Shown in pieces: positions 17,469 to 26,520 of a DNA stretch of 64,000 nucleotides. This DNA is from Chloroflexota bacterium. Its GTDB lineage: Bacteria > Chloroflexota > Anaerolineae > JAAYEA01. The notes beneath the pieces were generated by a model, which saw nothing but the letters and a program-made list of their open reading frames with translations, did not search any database and was not told the DNA's origin. Position numbers and translations under genes: made by a program. Every line of letters begins with the position of its first letter. Position 1 is the first letter of the stretch. The stretch is taken from assembly GCA_019873665.1 (NCBI GenBank), contig JAIOAV010000010.1, positions 1-64,000 of the forward strand. Reading direction: 5' to 3'.

Positions 17469-18107
17469 CTAGATTACCCCATTGAGCACCCAGCGAATGA
17501 CCTCAAAGGCCTCAGCATACGGCGCGCCGATCTGAATGCCACGCGCCTTGGCCAGGCTCCGGATAAAGTCTCCATCCGCATAGGGCCTCCCCTTCTGGGA
17601 TAGATAGCAGGCCAGCGCCTCGATCTTGCGGTTGATGTGCCGCTCCTCCAGAAAGACGAACGCGGTCGTGCTGAAGGTCATGTTGTTCCATGGCAGCTCG
17701 TAGCCGAGCATCGTCGTCGTCTTGAAGGCGCGCAACCCTTCCGCTGCGATAGTGGTATGATCCTGGTGGAGGTCATGGAACGCCGGCAGCAACACCAGGT
17801 CCGGATGGATAGAGCGCTGCAGGCGGATCATGTCATCCAGAATCTCCTGGCGATGCGCCGGGAAATCGCGCACATCGTAATTCAGCACCACCAGATGATC
17901 CGGCTCTATCCCCAGCACGTGCGTGGCGCTCTTGACCTCGCATCGCAGTGTGTCTCTCGGCAGATCCGGCGGCAACGACCGTTCCGCCGCAGAGAACGCC
18001 ACATAGTAGACGTCATCACCATTCTCGACCATCTTGGCGATGGTCCCGCCACATCCTAGCTCCCCATCATCGGTGTGAGGAGCCAGTATCAACGTTGTCT
18101 TTTTCAT
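17469..18107 (-). CDS. PIG-L/LmbE-family N-deacetylase
   Basis: A 212-residue zinc-dependent deacetylase of the PIG-L/LmbE family. The metal-binding motif is APHTDDGELGCGG near residue 10 and the second His motif is HDLHQDH near residue 110. Family members deacetylate N-acetylglucosaminyl groups on lipid- or nucleotide-linked substrates in the cytoplasm. ATG at 18107 follows AAGGAG at ideal distance; the longer frame to 18137 only extends into the preceding glycosyltransferase gene, which it overlaps by 41 nt. Together with the two NodB-type deacetylases, this gives three separate deacetylases in one locus. Confidence 0.9.
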   Translation of the reverse strand: MKKTTLILAPHTDDGELGCGGTIAKMVENGDDVYYVAFSAAERSLPPDLPRDTLRCEVKSATHVLGIEPDHLVVLNYDVRDFPAHRQEILDDMIRLQRSIHPDLVLLPAFHDLHQDHTTIAAEGLRAFKTTTMLGYELPWNNMTFSTTAFVFLEERHINRKIEALACYLSQKGRPYADGDFIRSLAKARGIQIGAPYAEAFEVIRWVLNGVI

Positions 18108-19335
18108 CGGTAGCTCCTTCTGCACGCTCATCACCATCCCCTATGCCAGCGTCTTGCGTTGCTCTGGCGGTCGTCTGGACGGCCGGCACGGTGCCGCCCA
18201 GCAAGCTGTCGTAGACGCGGAAGAGCGCCTGTTCCGAGACACCCCAGTTGTAGCGCTCCCGGACAGCGCGCCAGCCATTGCGCCCCATCGTTGATCGCAC
18301 CAGCGGATCGGTCGCCAGCAGCTCTAGCGCATTCGCGATACTTTCCGGACGGCAGTCCGGCAACACTAGGCCGGCGCCTGCGGCGGTGACCACATCCTTC
18401 GCGCCGCCGCTGGGCTGCACAATGATGGGCACGCCCATAGCCATTGACTCGTAGAGTTTGAGGTTGAGCGCCAGCCGCTTCTGGGGCACGTCAGCATCCA
18501 CCATGATAGACATGTCCAGCAGTTGATAGTAGCGGGGCACCTCTGGATACGGCACGGGGCCGAGGATCTGCAAGTGCTCTCCTAAAGCGCGGCCACGCTC
18601 CAGGAGCAGCTCCTTGTAAGCTGGAGCGATCAGTCCGACGAACAGCAGCCCCATCGGCGCATCTGGGTGGCGTGCGTTATACTCGGTAACGCCATCAACG
18701 ATTAGCTCAAGCTGATTCCCCGACTTCAGGCTGCCGATCCAACCAAGCACCAGTGGTGTGCCATCTGGCCGCGGCTTGGGTGTGGTGTCGCTGTAGAAGA
18801 GATCGTCAGGATAATTGGCCACAAGGGTCGTGCGCGTCGCGCCACGCGACCGCACCCAGTCTACCATGCCCGGCGTTACAGTGATCACATGGTCGGCGTG
18901 GCGTAGCATGTAACGCTCCACTCCGGAGAGGATCCGGCGGAAGGGCCCGCCGAACCGTTGGTAGAGAGAATAGGGCTCATGCGCGTCAAAGATGACCGGC
19001 TTACCGCGCAGCCGTGCCAGCAGATAGCCGAAAGGCATGGTATCCAGATCGTGGCTGTGCACGATGTCAAACGGTTGCGCCAGCGCACGCCGTACTGCCG
19101 CCAGGCCAAAGCCGGCAAAGCCGCTCAGCGAGAGTGCGCCACGCCCATACCCCGCAGCCACGTGCACCCGCTCGATCTGGAAGCCGTTCTTCGTTTCGTG
19201 TGCGGGATGCGCCCCGGCACGATCCCAAGCATAGACGGTAACCCGATGTCCCTGTCGCGTGAGCGATGTGGCTTCACGAAAGACGCGGGCATCGTGGACG
19301 AACGGATTGCTGAGCAGCATCACAACACGGCCCAT
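18067..19335 (-). CDS. GT4-family glycosyltransferase
   Basis: A 422-residue GT-B glycosyltransferase. N-terminal landmarks are VVMLLSNPFVHDARV, DIVHSHDLDTMPFGY and FDAHEPYS; the C-terminal GT4 donor site has LGWIGSLKSGNQLEL and NLKLYESMAMGVPIIVQPSG with the expected Glu. The C-terminal 40 residues are hydrophilic and acidic and appear dispensable. ATG at 19335. The end overlaps the PIG-L gene start by 41 nt. It is a cytoplasmic enzyme that probably builds the repeat unit; donor and linkage are unknown. Confidence 0.9.
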   Translation of the reverse strand: MGRVVMLLSNPFVHDARVFREATSLTRQGHRVTVYAWDRAGAHPAHETKNGFQIERVHVAAGYGRGALSLSGFAGFGLAAVRRALAQPFDIVHSHDLDTMPFGYLLARLRGKPVIFDAHEPYSLYQRFGGPFRRILSGVERYMLRHADHVITVTPGMVDWVRSRGATRTTLVANYPDDLFYSDTTPKPRPDGTPLVLGWIGSLKSGNQLELIVDGVTEYNARHPDAPMGLLFVGLIAPAYKELLLERGRALGEHLQILGPVPYPEVPRYYQLLDMSIMVDADVPQKRLALNLKLYESMAMGVPIIVQPSGGAKDVVTAAGAGLVLPDCRPESIANALELLATDPLVRSTMGRNGWRAVRERYNWGVSEQALFRVYDSLLGGTVPAVQTTARATQDAGIGDGDERAEGATDEKDNVDTGSSHR

Positions 19336-19353
19336 TCCTCTCCCCCTTGTCCC

Positions 19354-20895
19354 CTACGTCCTGGTGGTCTGGCTGAGCGTCGCGGGCACGCCATACACTG
19401 CCTCGCCGCTGGCTCTCCGCTTGCTCCGCTCCAGCCATTGTCGCATGACCTCGCGGCCAGCAAGACCTCTCCCCCCCACTTGCGAGATCCATGCGAGGAT
19501 GCGCGCATACAGCTCGCCGTAACCGGCGAAGTAGCCCTCCCAAAGGTTGTGCCACAACAGCGTCAGGCAGCCCCGCCGCGCCCGCACTCGCTGCAACCAC
19601 TCCTCTATGACCGCCCACGCCTCCGTAGCCGAAAGGCCGCGGTAGCCGCCGAGCGTGGCGTCCATGATCACTGTTGGCAATTCCAAGAACCGATACGGTC
19701 GCTGCTCGTCATGGTTGTAAGGCCAATACGGGTAGCTGAACTGGTTGCGGTATCCCTCTCGTTCCGCATATCCGAGCGTCGTGTCATACTGCAGTCCCGC
19801 CCGCTCGTAGATAGGAAAGGTGACCCCATACTCCATTCGCAGGTAATGCTGGCGATGCCCCACCGGCTCCCGCCCCAGCACAGCCGCCAAAGTTGCCTTT
19901 TCCCGGCAGAACTGCTCTTCGTCAAAGGCGGCGCGATACGTCCCGTGCAGTCCCACCTCAAAGCCTCCCGCATCTAGCTCGGCGATCAGCTCGCGCACTT
20001 GCGGCTCGTCGAGTGAGTAACGGCTGCCACCGCCTCGCCCTCCCGCTTGCCAATTGTACGTCGAGGTGAAGCCATGCTGCGCCTCGAGCGCCATGAACGC
20101 CGGATAGGTCCAGCAGGGATCAGCGCGCTGCCAGAGCGTGCTCCAGCCTACCTGGGCGCGCGTTGCCCAGGGCAAGGGCTGTTGCGCTTCGCCCGGGCGC
20201 GCCAACTGATCCCAGGCGAACTTGAGCCGACGAGCGCGCGACAAGTGAACATCATCTACGTCGTGCGTCAGGCATACCACAAAGGGTACGCCTCCTTCCC
20301 AGGACGGGATGGCGATTGGTGGCCGCCCTGGGGGCGCGATAGCGTTCAACAGCGCGACGAACAACTCCAGATAGAGGTCTACGACGTTGTCGCGCAGCCC
20401 GAGCTGCGCGGCGAGCGATGCGCGGTGCGGAAAGCGCCCATGCGCGTCTCGCTCGGCGATCACTGACTCTTCCCAACACGACAGCCAGTAGAAGGCCGAA
20501 GCCACAAGATCGTATGGCACGACGCTGCCCGCGCCCGCGCACAGCGCATCCAGTGTTCCCGCTATCGCGCGCCCGGGCGCTGGCGGAAACAGAAACGGCA
20601 TCTCTGCACCACGCCAGGCAGCATAGATCACCTCATCCGGCTGTCGCGCCGCGCGTCCAGCGAACAGCCCCTTGGCCTCCGGCGCGGCGTAAAGATAGAG
20701 CACTCCTGGCAAGTCGGTCGCTGCCGAGGGCAGCGGCCCATAGCGCACCGCCGGCCCATCGTGCGCGGCGAGCCACGCTCCGGCCTGATACTCAACGACC
20801 TCCAGGCCCAATACGTCGGCGAGGGTGGTCAGCACGTAGCGCGCCTTGGGCTTCATGCTCTCATCGCATGTCAGTTGCAGACCTAATCCCATCAT
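19354..20895 (-). CDS. Polysaccharide deacetylase-like protein with N-terminal DUF7033-type domain
   Basis: A 513-residue protein. The first ~190 residues match the arrangement of the domain that precedes NodB modules in polysaccharide-locus deacetylases (YYAAPE- and WLSCWEE-like segments). The NodB-like part starts at VCLTHDVDDVH near residue 217 with the metal Asp pair, continues with VGLHGTYRAAFD and GHRQHYLRMEYG, and ends with LLWHNLWEG. The second zinc His of the classical HxxxH motif is not obvious, so activity is likely but not certain. The ATG at 20895 overlaps the stop of the polymerase gene as ATGA. No signal peptide is seen. Confidence 0.82.
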   Translation of the reverse strand: MMGLGLQLTCDESMKPKARYVLTTLADVLGLEVVEYQAGAWLAAHDGPAVRYGPLPSAATDLPGVLYLYAAPEAKGLFAGRAARQPDEVIYAAWRGAEMPFLFPPAPGRAIAGTLDALCAGAGSVVPYDLVASAFYWLSCWEESVIAERDAHGRFPHRASLAAQLGLRDNVVDLYLELFVALLNAIAPPGRPPIAIPSWEGGVPFVVCLTHDVDDVHLSRARRLKFAWDQLARPGEAQQPLPWATRAQVGWSTLWQRADPCWTYPAFMALEAQHGFTSTYNWQAGGRGGGSRYSLDEPQVRELIAELDAGGFEVGLHGTYRAAFDEEQFCREKATLAAVLGREPVGHRQHYLRMEYGVTFPIYERAGLQYDTTLGYAEREGYRNQFSYPYWPYNHDEQRPYRFLELPTVIMDATLGGYRGLSATEAWAVIEEWLQRVRARRGCLTLLWHNLWEGYFAGYGELYARILAWISQVGGRGLAGREVMRQWLERSKRRASGEAVYGVPATLSQTTRT

Positions 20896-22268
20896 GGTTG
20901 TCGCCCCTCAGAAGGCCACTTTGCTGTCTCGGGCGCAGTAAGTGCGACTATGATGCCGATCAACATCCATGCTTCGCGCGCGTCGTTCAGATCACCACTC
21001 ACCAAAGACGCCGACAACATGTAGATGAGCATGGCAAAGATCGCCAACAAGAGCGGCAAGTCGCGGCGCGCCGTGCCTGCGTCCAGGATGGCACGCAGCA
21101 GACGCTGAAACGATAGCGCCAGGAACGCCACCAAAGCGATCAGCCCGATCAGCCCCTGTTCCGCCGCCACTTCTAGCAAGAGGTTATGCGCATAGACCTG
21201 TTCCTGTCCCGCTCCATAGCGACTGATGGCGCCGGCTCCCGCGCCTATCAAGGGATGGCTCGCAAAAAGATCGAGAGCGTCGCGCCAGACCGCCTCTCGT
21301 GCCATAGCGGAGGTGTCCGCCTCGGTGTCGCTCATCAACATGAGAAAGCGCGCTCTCGCCTCCTGCGGGATCAACGACGACGCTGCCGATACCGACATCA
21401 GAACGACTCCCAGCACCGCAATGACGATGGTTTGTCCACGGTGCCGAGAAATGCCGGTGGATAAAGCTAGGGTGAGCAAGAAGGCGACGATGGCAAACAC
21501 CATCGGCCCGCGCGACCCCGTGGACAACATGGCCACAAGGAGGACAAATGCGAGACCTCCGCTGGCCGCTTTCGCGGCCCAAGGCACATCTCCCAGCATC
21601 ACCATGAAGATGAGGCATAGGATCGCCATGCCAATCACCCGGCTCACGCCGATGGCACTGGCATGAAAGGCTGACACGCGCTGCATCGTGTGCGGCTGGC
21701 TGAGCGTAGTGACTGCCAGCAGCATGCCAACTGCGATCCAGACCACAAGCAAGACTCGCGCGTCGTGCGGCGTCCGTATCAGAACAAGCGGCGCGGCAAA
21801 GGCGAGCATCGTCAGAGATGCGAACTGCAGCACGCGCGGTGTGCCATAGCTGTTGGGCGGGGCATAGATGAGGCTGATCAGAACAATGGCGAGAAAGACC
21901 AATGATGCAGTTACCTCTCGCGACCACTTGATGCGCACTCGCCGCGACAGCATGTAGAAAGCCAGGATGGCGATCAGCCCGCCTGCCGTTAACAGCGTCA
22001 GGTCAATCCCCATAGTGAGCGCTCGAATCTGTGGGTCCGCCTTGAAGATGCCGGCATTCATAAAGAGCACCATCAACACCTGCGGGAACGCGATCATCAG
22101 CGGGATCGCGGGCAGCATCAGCATGACCGCCAGTAACACCTCTTGCCCGTAGGCGCTGGCGACCCCCAGCAATCCCAGTAATGCCAGGAGCACCACGCTA
22201 AACCCTGGTGTCAACACCGACACCATACGCCGCATGTTTTCGCGCCAGGACGTCAGCAGAGATACCAT
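20892..22268 (-). CDS. O-antigen ligase/polymerase family membrane protein (Wzy-like)
   Basis: A 458-residue integral membrane protein with about ten to twelve hydrophobic segments. The Wzy_C/WaaL signature is near residue 360-400: ASHPLIGAGAG, then VYAHNLLLEVAAEQGLIGL. In a locus with Wzz and Wzx this is most likely the Wzy polymerase that joins lipid-linked repeat units on the outer face of the membrane; a ligase role cannot be ruled out. The ATG at 22268 has GAGGAAAACG just upstream and starts 8 nt after the flippase stop. The open frame to 22610 overlaps the flippase gene and is not real. Confidence 0.88.
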   Translation of the reverse strand: MVSLLTSWRENMRRMVSVLTPGFSVVLLALLGLLGVASAYGQEVLLAVMLMLPAIPLMIAFPQVLMVLFMNAGIFKADPQIRALTMGIDLTLLTAGGLIAILAFYMLSRRVRIKWSREVTASLVFLAIVLISLIYAPPNSYGTPRVLQFASLTMLAFAAPLVLIRTPHDARVLLVVWIAVGMLLAVTTLSQPHTMQRVSAFHASAIGVSRVIGMAILCLIFMVMLGDVPWAAKAASGGLAFVLLVAMLSTGSRGPMVFAIVAFLLTLALSTGISRHRGQTIVIAVLGVVLMSVSAASSLIPQEARARFLMLMSDTEADTSAMAREAVWRDALDLFASHPLIGAGAGAISRYGAGQEQVYAHNLLLEVAAEQGLIGLIALVAFLALSFQRLLRAILDAGTARRDLPLLLAIFAMLIYMLSASLVSGDLNDAREAWMLIGIIVALTAPETAKWPSEGRQP

Positions 22269-22276
22269 CGTTTTCC

Positions 22277-23812
22277 TCACACGAGACGGTGTAACCAGAG
22301 CGATAATCTGCCGAGTTGCATGCCAAGGTGGCTGAAACGTTGCGATAAGGCGCGCCGTTCGTGTTCGGTGAGCGCGCCAACCGCCAGAATCAGCGCGCCA
22401 TAGACCGCCGCGCCCAGCGCCACCAGCGCTACCAGCCCGATCACGCGCGAGGCCAGCAGCGGGCGCAGCGTGTAAAGCAGCGCCCCCATGCCCGCGGCGG
22501 CCAATGGCACGCGCCAGATGTGGCTTCCACCGAAACGGAGCGGCACTAGGCGGCGCGCAGAGAAAGATGCCAGCATCAGGAGCAGTACATGCGAACCCAG
22601 CGTCGTCCACGCCGCTGCCTGGTAGCCAAAGCGCGGCAGGAGGACGACATTCGCACCAAGGACAAAGAGCGCCGCGATCACCGAGTTCACCAGCGGGATC
22701 ACCGTCCGTTTGGTCGCGTCAAAGATTGAGCCGATGATCAGCGTGTAGCCATGCACAAAGAGCGCCCCTCCCACACAGACCACCGTCAGAGAGTGGTCAA
22801 CATATTCCGCCGTGGAGACGAGGGTGATCAGTTCGGTGCGCAGCAGCACCAGTCCAACCAATACCGGGGCCGCCATGATAAAGTAATAGCGCGATAGGCT
22901 CTCGATGAAACGGTATGTAATCGCCGCCCCATGTTGCTCCCAAGTGTGGTAGATCAGCGGCTCTGCCGTCGTCAGCAGCGTCCGCGCCACTAGCAGGATA
23001 CTCCCCTCCGCCACTGTGTAGCTGACGGCGTAGAGGCCCACCTCGTGACTGGAGTAGAATCCCTTGATGAGGTAGCGATCCGCCACCGAGTAGATCATCG
23101 CCGCCAGGTTCATCGCCACGATTGGCAGGTTATAGGCGAGCATGTCGCGCAGGATCGGCATGGCAAAGCGTGGTGGCCACGCCAGCGCCCAGAGCTTACG
23201 GAAGCCCGTCATCACTTGCGCTCCAGCCGTGATGGCCAGCATGCCCACAATACCGAGCATCATGCCGGTAGCGCCGAGGTGTAGCGGCACTGCCAACACC
23301 AGCCCCAGCGCAAAACCACCGAGCACGCGGATCAGCGAATGGGCGGTGTATGTCGTCACGCGCTCAGTGATGCGATAGGCCGCCAGCCCGCAGTTGAACA
23401 CCGTCATGAGCGGCACGCCGATGAGTGCGATCCAGTAGAGCCGGTAGAGCTCCCCTTCCCATTGCATGCGATTCGCGGCGAGCACCGCGCTGCCTGTTAC
23501 CATAACAACGGCCATGAATATCCCGCCGGCCAGGATCAGTGTCCCTATCAGTTCGCGAATCTTGCCCACCTGCTGGTATTGCGGCACGAGCCGCATGATG
23601 CTCCCTCGCAGCCACAGGCTGGTGACCATCGAAAGCACCACCAGTAGGTTAGAAGCCAACACGTAGTTGCCGTATTCCGCCGGCCGGAACACCTTGCTGA
23701 GCACCGTTACGCTTAACAGGCTCATCACGCCGGAGGTGAGAAGCGCCGGGAGGTAGAGCACATAATCCTTGGCCGTCCGGCGCACGAGCCGTTGCTGGAT
23801 CGAGTCAGTCAT
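22277..23812 (-). CDS. Polysaccharide flippase (Wzx/MOP superfamily)
   Basis: A 511-residue membrane protein with 12-14 hydrophobic segments, of the MOP superfamily oligosaccharide flippases. It opens with DYVLYLPALLTSGVMSLLSVTVLSKVF-type segments, with FRPAEYGNYVLA typical of the first conserved loop. It should move undecaprenyl-linked repeat units across the cytoplasmic membrane. The ATG at 23812, with GGGGGGAGTC directly before it, overlaps the end of the Wzz/BY-kinase gene by 8 nt, so translation is probably coupled. Confidence 0.9.
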   Translation of the reverse strand: MTDSIQQRLVRRTAKDYVLYLPALLTSGVMSLLSVTVLSKVFRPAEYGNYVLASNLLVVLSMVTSLWLRGSIMRLVPQYQQVGKIRELIGTLILAGGIFMAVVMVTGSAVLAANRMQWEGELYRLYWIALIGVPLMTVFNCGLAAYRITERVTTYTAHSLIRVLGGFALGLVLAVPLHLGATGMMLGIVGMLAITAGAQVMTGFRKLWALAWPPRFAMPILRDMLAYNLPIVAMNLAAMIYSVADRYLIKGFYSSHEVGLYAVSYTVAEGSILLVARTLLTTAEPLIYHTWEQHGAAITYRFIESLSRYYFIMAAPVLVGLVLLRTELITLVSTAEYVDHSLTVVCVGGALFVHGYTLIIGSIFDATKRTVIPLVNSVIAALFVLGANVVLLPRFGYQAAAWTTLGSHVLLLMLASFSARRLVPLRFGGSHIWRVPLAAAGMGALLYTLRPLLASRVIGLVALVALGAAVYGALILAVGALTEHERRALSQRFSHLGMQLGRLSLWLHRLV

Positions 23813-26129
23813 GACTCCCCCCTCCGACAACGCGCGTGGCAGGGGCCGTCGCTGGCTCCGCTGCCTCCGCCTGCGGTGGCGTATCTGCGCTCAACGTTTC
23901 GTCAAGAGATGTCACTGCCGCGGAAGGAGTGGGTGCGGGATGGCGCCACGGGGCGCGGACGCGCCGGCCTCTTCCCAGACTCGGTCGTAGCTGGTTGAGC
24001 ACACGCGAGAGGAACGGGCGCGGCTCTTCGCGGTTGTAATAGTAGTACACCTCGCTGCGTCCGGTCTTGGTGAGGACGACACCGAGCACGCGGCCGCCCA
24101 CGCTGCGCAGCGCATCGCGCGCCCGCACCACCGACTCGCGTCGCGTACGACCTCCCTCCGCTACGAGGATCACGCCATCCATGCGCTGTGCCAGCACCGC
24201 CGCGTCGGTTACGCTCAAGACAGGCGGGCTGTCAAAGATGATGATGTCCACATGTTTCAGCAATTCTGCGATCAGCGTCTTGAGACGGTTCGAGCTGAGC
24301 AGCTCGGACGGGCTGGCAGGCAGGGGGCCAGTACGCAACACCTTCAGGTTGGCGATGGCGGTGTCGGCCAGGTAGAGGCTACAGTCCTCGCCTTCGCTCA
24401 GCAAGAGATCGGTAATCCCCGCACCATCGGGAAGGCCAAAGATACGGCTGATGGATGGCCGGCGCAGGTCGCTATCCACGACCAGCACACGCATGCCTGC
24501 CTGCGCCATCACCACGCCGAGGTTCGCGACCGTGTTGCTCTTGCCCTCTTCCTTGTGGGCGCTAGTCACCAGCAGCGTCCGCAGCGAGCGGTCCACGTTG
24601 GCGAACTGCACGTTCGTACGCAGCGTGCGATATGCTTCCGCAATAGCCGAGGTGCCACGCGCGGCGGCAATGGGGCCGGCGACAGGTCGCCCTCCAGGGT
24701 ACTTGGGAATGACACTCAATGCGGGCAGCGCCAGCGCTTGCTCCACGTCTTCCGAGCCTTTGAGCGTATCGTCCATATACTCGACCAGGAACGCCACACC
24801 GACCATCAGCACAAAACCCGCCAGTGCCCCGATGGTGGTGTTAAAGACCTTACGCGGCGAGACCAAGATGGCAGGCGCTTGCGCCGGTTCGACCACATCA
24901 ACATCAATGCGGCGCGCATTGGTCAACTGTAGATTGACATAACCAGACAACAGAGACGAGTAAGCGCTGCGGTTCGTGGCCAACTGCGTGCGCAAGACAG
25001 TCTGTTCTTGCTGCGGGGTCACTTGCCCAGCTTGCGTTTTGACCGCGGGTCGCTCTGTCAGAGAGATCTCGAGCTCGGCGATCTTCTGCGACGTTTCGGC
25101 GATGCTCTGTTCCATAGTCTTGATCTCGCGGAGCAGCATGTCCTTCTGCTCCTGCAGCGCATCCTGCGGCGCGATAGTGGCGCTGTCAGGGGTGTTGGTG
25201 CTCTCGATCTGTCGGATCAGGGACATGTAGGTGCCGAGAAGGCTTGAGTAGGTTGACTGCAGCTGTGTAACGTCCGTGCGGAGCTCGCGCAGCTCTGTCG
25301 CTTGGGCCTCGGACAAGGTCTCTCGCGCCTCTAGCTCTGCGACCCGCGCTCGCTTCGCTTTGATCTCCTTTTCCAGCGTGCCGATCTCGCCCGCGAGGAT
25401 CGTCTTGCGCGCTTCCAGGTCTTTGCGGGTGGCGACTGCCGCCTCCTGCACGGTGGCAGGAGTTGTGCTGGTCTGGCGGCTAAGCGTGAGGTACGTGTCA
25501 ACGAGCAGAGCATAGGCATTCCGATAGGTGGACAGATCAGATTTGAGGTCCCTGAGGTCCGTCTCGCGTGTATCTACCTCGGTCTGGACGCTGCCCAAAG
25601 CCTCCAACTCGGCGAGGCGAGCCTGCGCGACTGCGATGTCGCGGCGGATGCCCTCCATCTGCGTGACCAGTGCTTCCTCGTAGCTGGCAAAGCCCGTGTC
25701 CTGGCGCTTTATCTCTTGCTGCACAAAGACGCGTGCGATCTCATTGGCGACGCTGATGGCCAACGCCGGGTCGTCGTATTCGACCGTCAGCTCCAGCAGC
25801 CGCGTGTCTGGGATGACGCGCACACCCACACGCCGCGAGAGCTGGATAGCGGTGAGATCAAGCTTCAGGTTGTCGACGACTTGCTGCAGAATAGGGCGTG
25901 TCGTGAGCAGCCTGCCGTAGGTCTTGGCCAGCTGAGCGCTGGTGAGGAGCGATGTGTACTCGACGAATTCGCTGCCGCTCGCCTGAGCGACGAGGAGCGT
26001 TGTGGAGGCGTGGTAAATATGGGGCATGCGCGCGCTGACGACATAGCTGATCGTGCCCGCCACGAGTGTGCCGGCAACGATCAGCCACAGCCAGCTAGCG
26101 GCAATCTGTAGATAACGCCTGAGTTCCAC
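23805..26129 (-). CDS. Fused Wzz chain-length regulator and bacterial tyrosine kinase (BY-kinase)
   Basis: A 774-residue one-piece Wzz/BY-kinase. Residues about 10-33 are TM1, a long coiled-coil extracytoplasmic part spans about 140-420, and TM2 lies at about 425-447. The cytoplasmic kinase follows: deviant Walker A AHKEEGKSN, Walker A' VLVVDSDLRRP, and Walker B IIIFDSPPVL. A tyrosine cluster EVYYYYNREE sits near residue 694, followed by an ~80-residue Pro/Ala/Thr-rich tail without tyrosine. The start is a GTG at 26129, six bases after GGGAGG; it gives the usual family N-terminus VELRRYLQ, while the open frame to 26270 adds a basic extension in the leader. It controls chain length and export and is the first gene of the operon. 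Confidence 0.92.
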   Translation of the reverse strand: MELRRYLQIAASWLWLIVAGTLVAGTISYVVSARMPHIYHASTTLLVAQASGSEFVEYTSLLTSAQLAKTYGRLLTTRPILQQVVDNLKLDLTAIQLSRRVGVRVIPDTRLLELTVEYDDPALAISVANEIARVFVQQEIKRQDTGFASYEEALVTQMEGIRRDIAVAQARLAELEALGSVQTEVDTRETDLRDLKSDLSTYRNAYALLVDTYLTLSRQTSTTPATVQEAAVATRKDLEARKTILAGEIGTLEKEIKAKRARVAELEARETLSEAQATELRELRTDVTQLQSTYSSLLGTYMSLIRQIESTNTPDSATIAPQDALQEQKDMLLREIKTMEQSIAETSQKIAELEISLTERPAVKTQAGQVTPQQEQTVLRTQLATNRSAYSSLLSGYVNLQLTNARRIDVDVVEPAQAPAILVSPRKVFNTTIGALAGFVLMVGVAFLVEYMDDTLKGSEDVEQALALPALSVIPKYPGGRPVAGPIAAARGTSAIAEAYRTLRTNVQFANVDRSLRTLLVTSAHKEEGKSNTVANLGVVMAQAGMRVLVVDSDLRRPSISRIFGLPDGAGITDLLLSEGEDCSLYLADTAIANLKVLRTGPLPASPSELLSSNRLKTLIAELLKHVDIIIFDSPPVLSVTDAAVLAQRMDGVILVAEGGRTRRESVVRARDALRSVGGRVLGVVLTKTGRSEVYYYYNREEPRPFLSRVLNQLRPSLGRGRRVRAPWRHPAPTPSAAVTSLDETLSADTPPQAEAAEPATAPATRVVGGGSHD

Positions 26130-26387
26130 CTGGGGCCTCCCTTGCAACCATCTGCGATGCTGCGCAAGGAACCACGGCAAGTGGTGATAGCGGCGATGAC
26201 GAGAATGCCTCGCGCCCGCATGCTTCTCACCAGTTGAGCGCGCCACGTCGGCGCTCTGCCTCGCAGGCACCTGAGCTTGCGAACCCCAACTCCCCTAGTA
26301 GTGGCGGTCGGGCAGGATTCGCGAACACGGGCTTGCATCGGTCACACCCCCCAAGTGTGATAGCCGAAGGCAACGCCTTCTTTCCTT
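26130..26387 (-). ncRNA. Structured 5' leader of the exopolysaccharide operon, possible cobalamin-type riboswitch
   Basis: About 258 nt lie between the predicted transcription start and the GTG of the Wzz/BY-kinase gene. On the minus strand there are hairpins at 26366-26380 (GAAGGC/GCCTTC with a 3-nt loop), 26342-26360 (TCACAC/GTGTGA) and 26236-26256. Between them lie GCGAATCC (26315-26322), CGCCACT (26300-26306), GGGGAG (26290-26295) and AAGCTCAGGTGCCTGC (26263-26278). Their order and wording resemble the core and B12 box of cobalamin riboswitches, though spacing after GGGGAG is short. GCGAATCC can also pair with GGGTTCGC. The structure is clear; the riboswitch class is a guess. Confidence 0.4.
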
Positions 26388-26393
26388 TCTATG

Positions 26394-26422
26394 ATTTTAC
26401 ACCACGCGACGGCGAAAATCAA
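26394..26422 (-). promoter_or_regulatory. Sigma70-type promoter of the exopolysaccharide operon
   Basis: On the minus strand TTGATT (26422-26417) and TAAAAT (26399-26394) are separated by exactly 17 bp. Transcription would begin near 26387 and run leftward into the wzz-type gene. It is the only good promoter seen upstream of the 26-kb gene string. Confidence 0.6.
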
Positions 26423-26520
26423 CGCTCCAGCCGCGTACAAAGCTTACAGTTTGCTTACAGAACGACGCAGGAGTGTGCAATAGCGTGCATGCTAGTATGG
26501 GAATCGCACGACCTACCGTG

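Noticed and set aside
20892-22610. The longer 572-residue reading of the polymerase gene
   Set aside because: The extra 114 residues overlap the flippase gene in another frame and have no membrane or domain character; ATG 22268 has a good ribosome site.
26130-26270. A 47-residue N-terminal extension of the Wzz/BY-kinase
   Set aside because: The GTG at 26129 has an ideal GGGAGG site and gives the typical family start; the extension is Arg/His-rich and lies in the structured leader.
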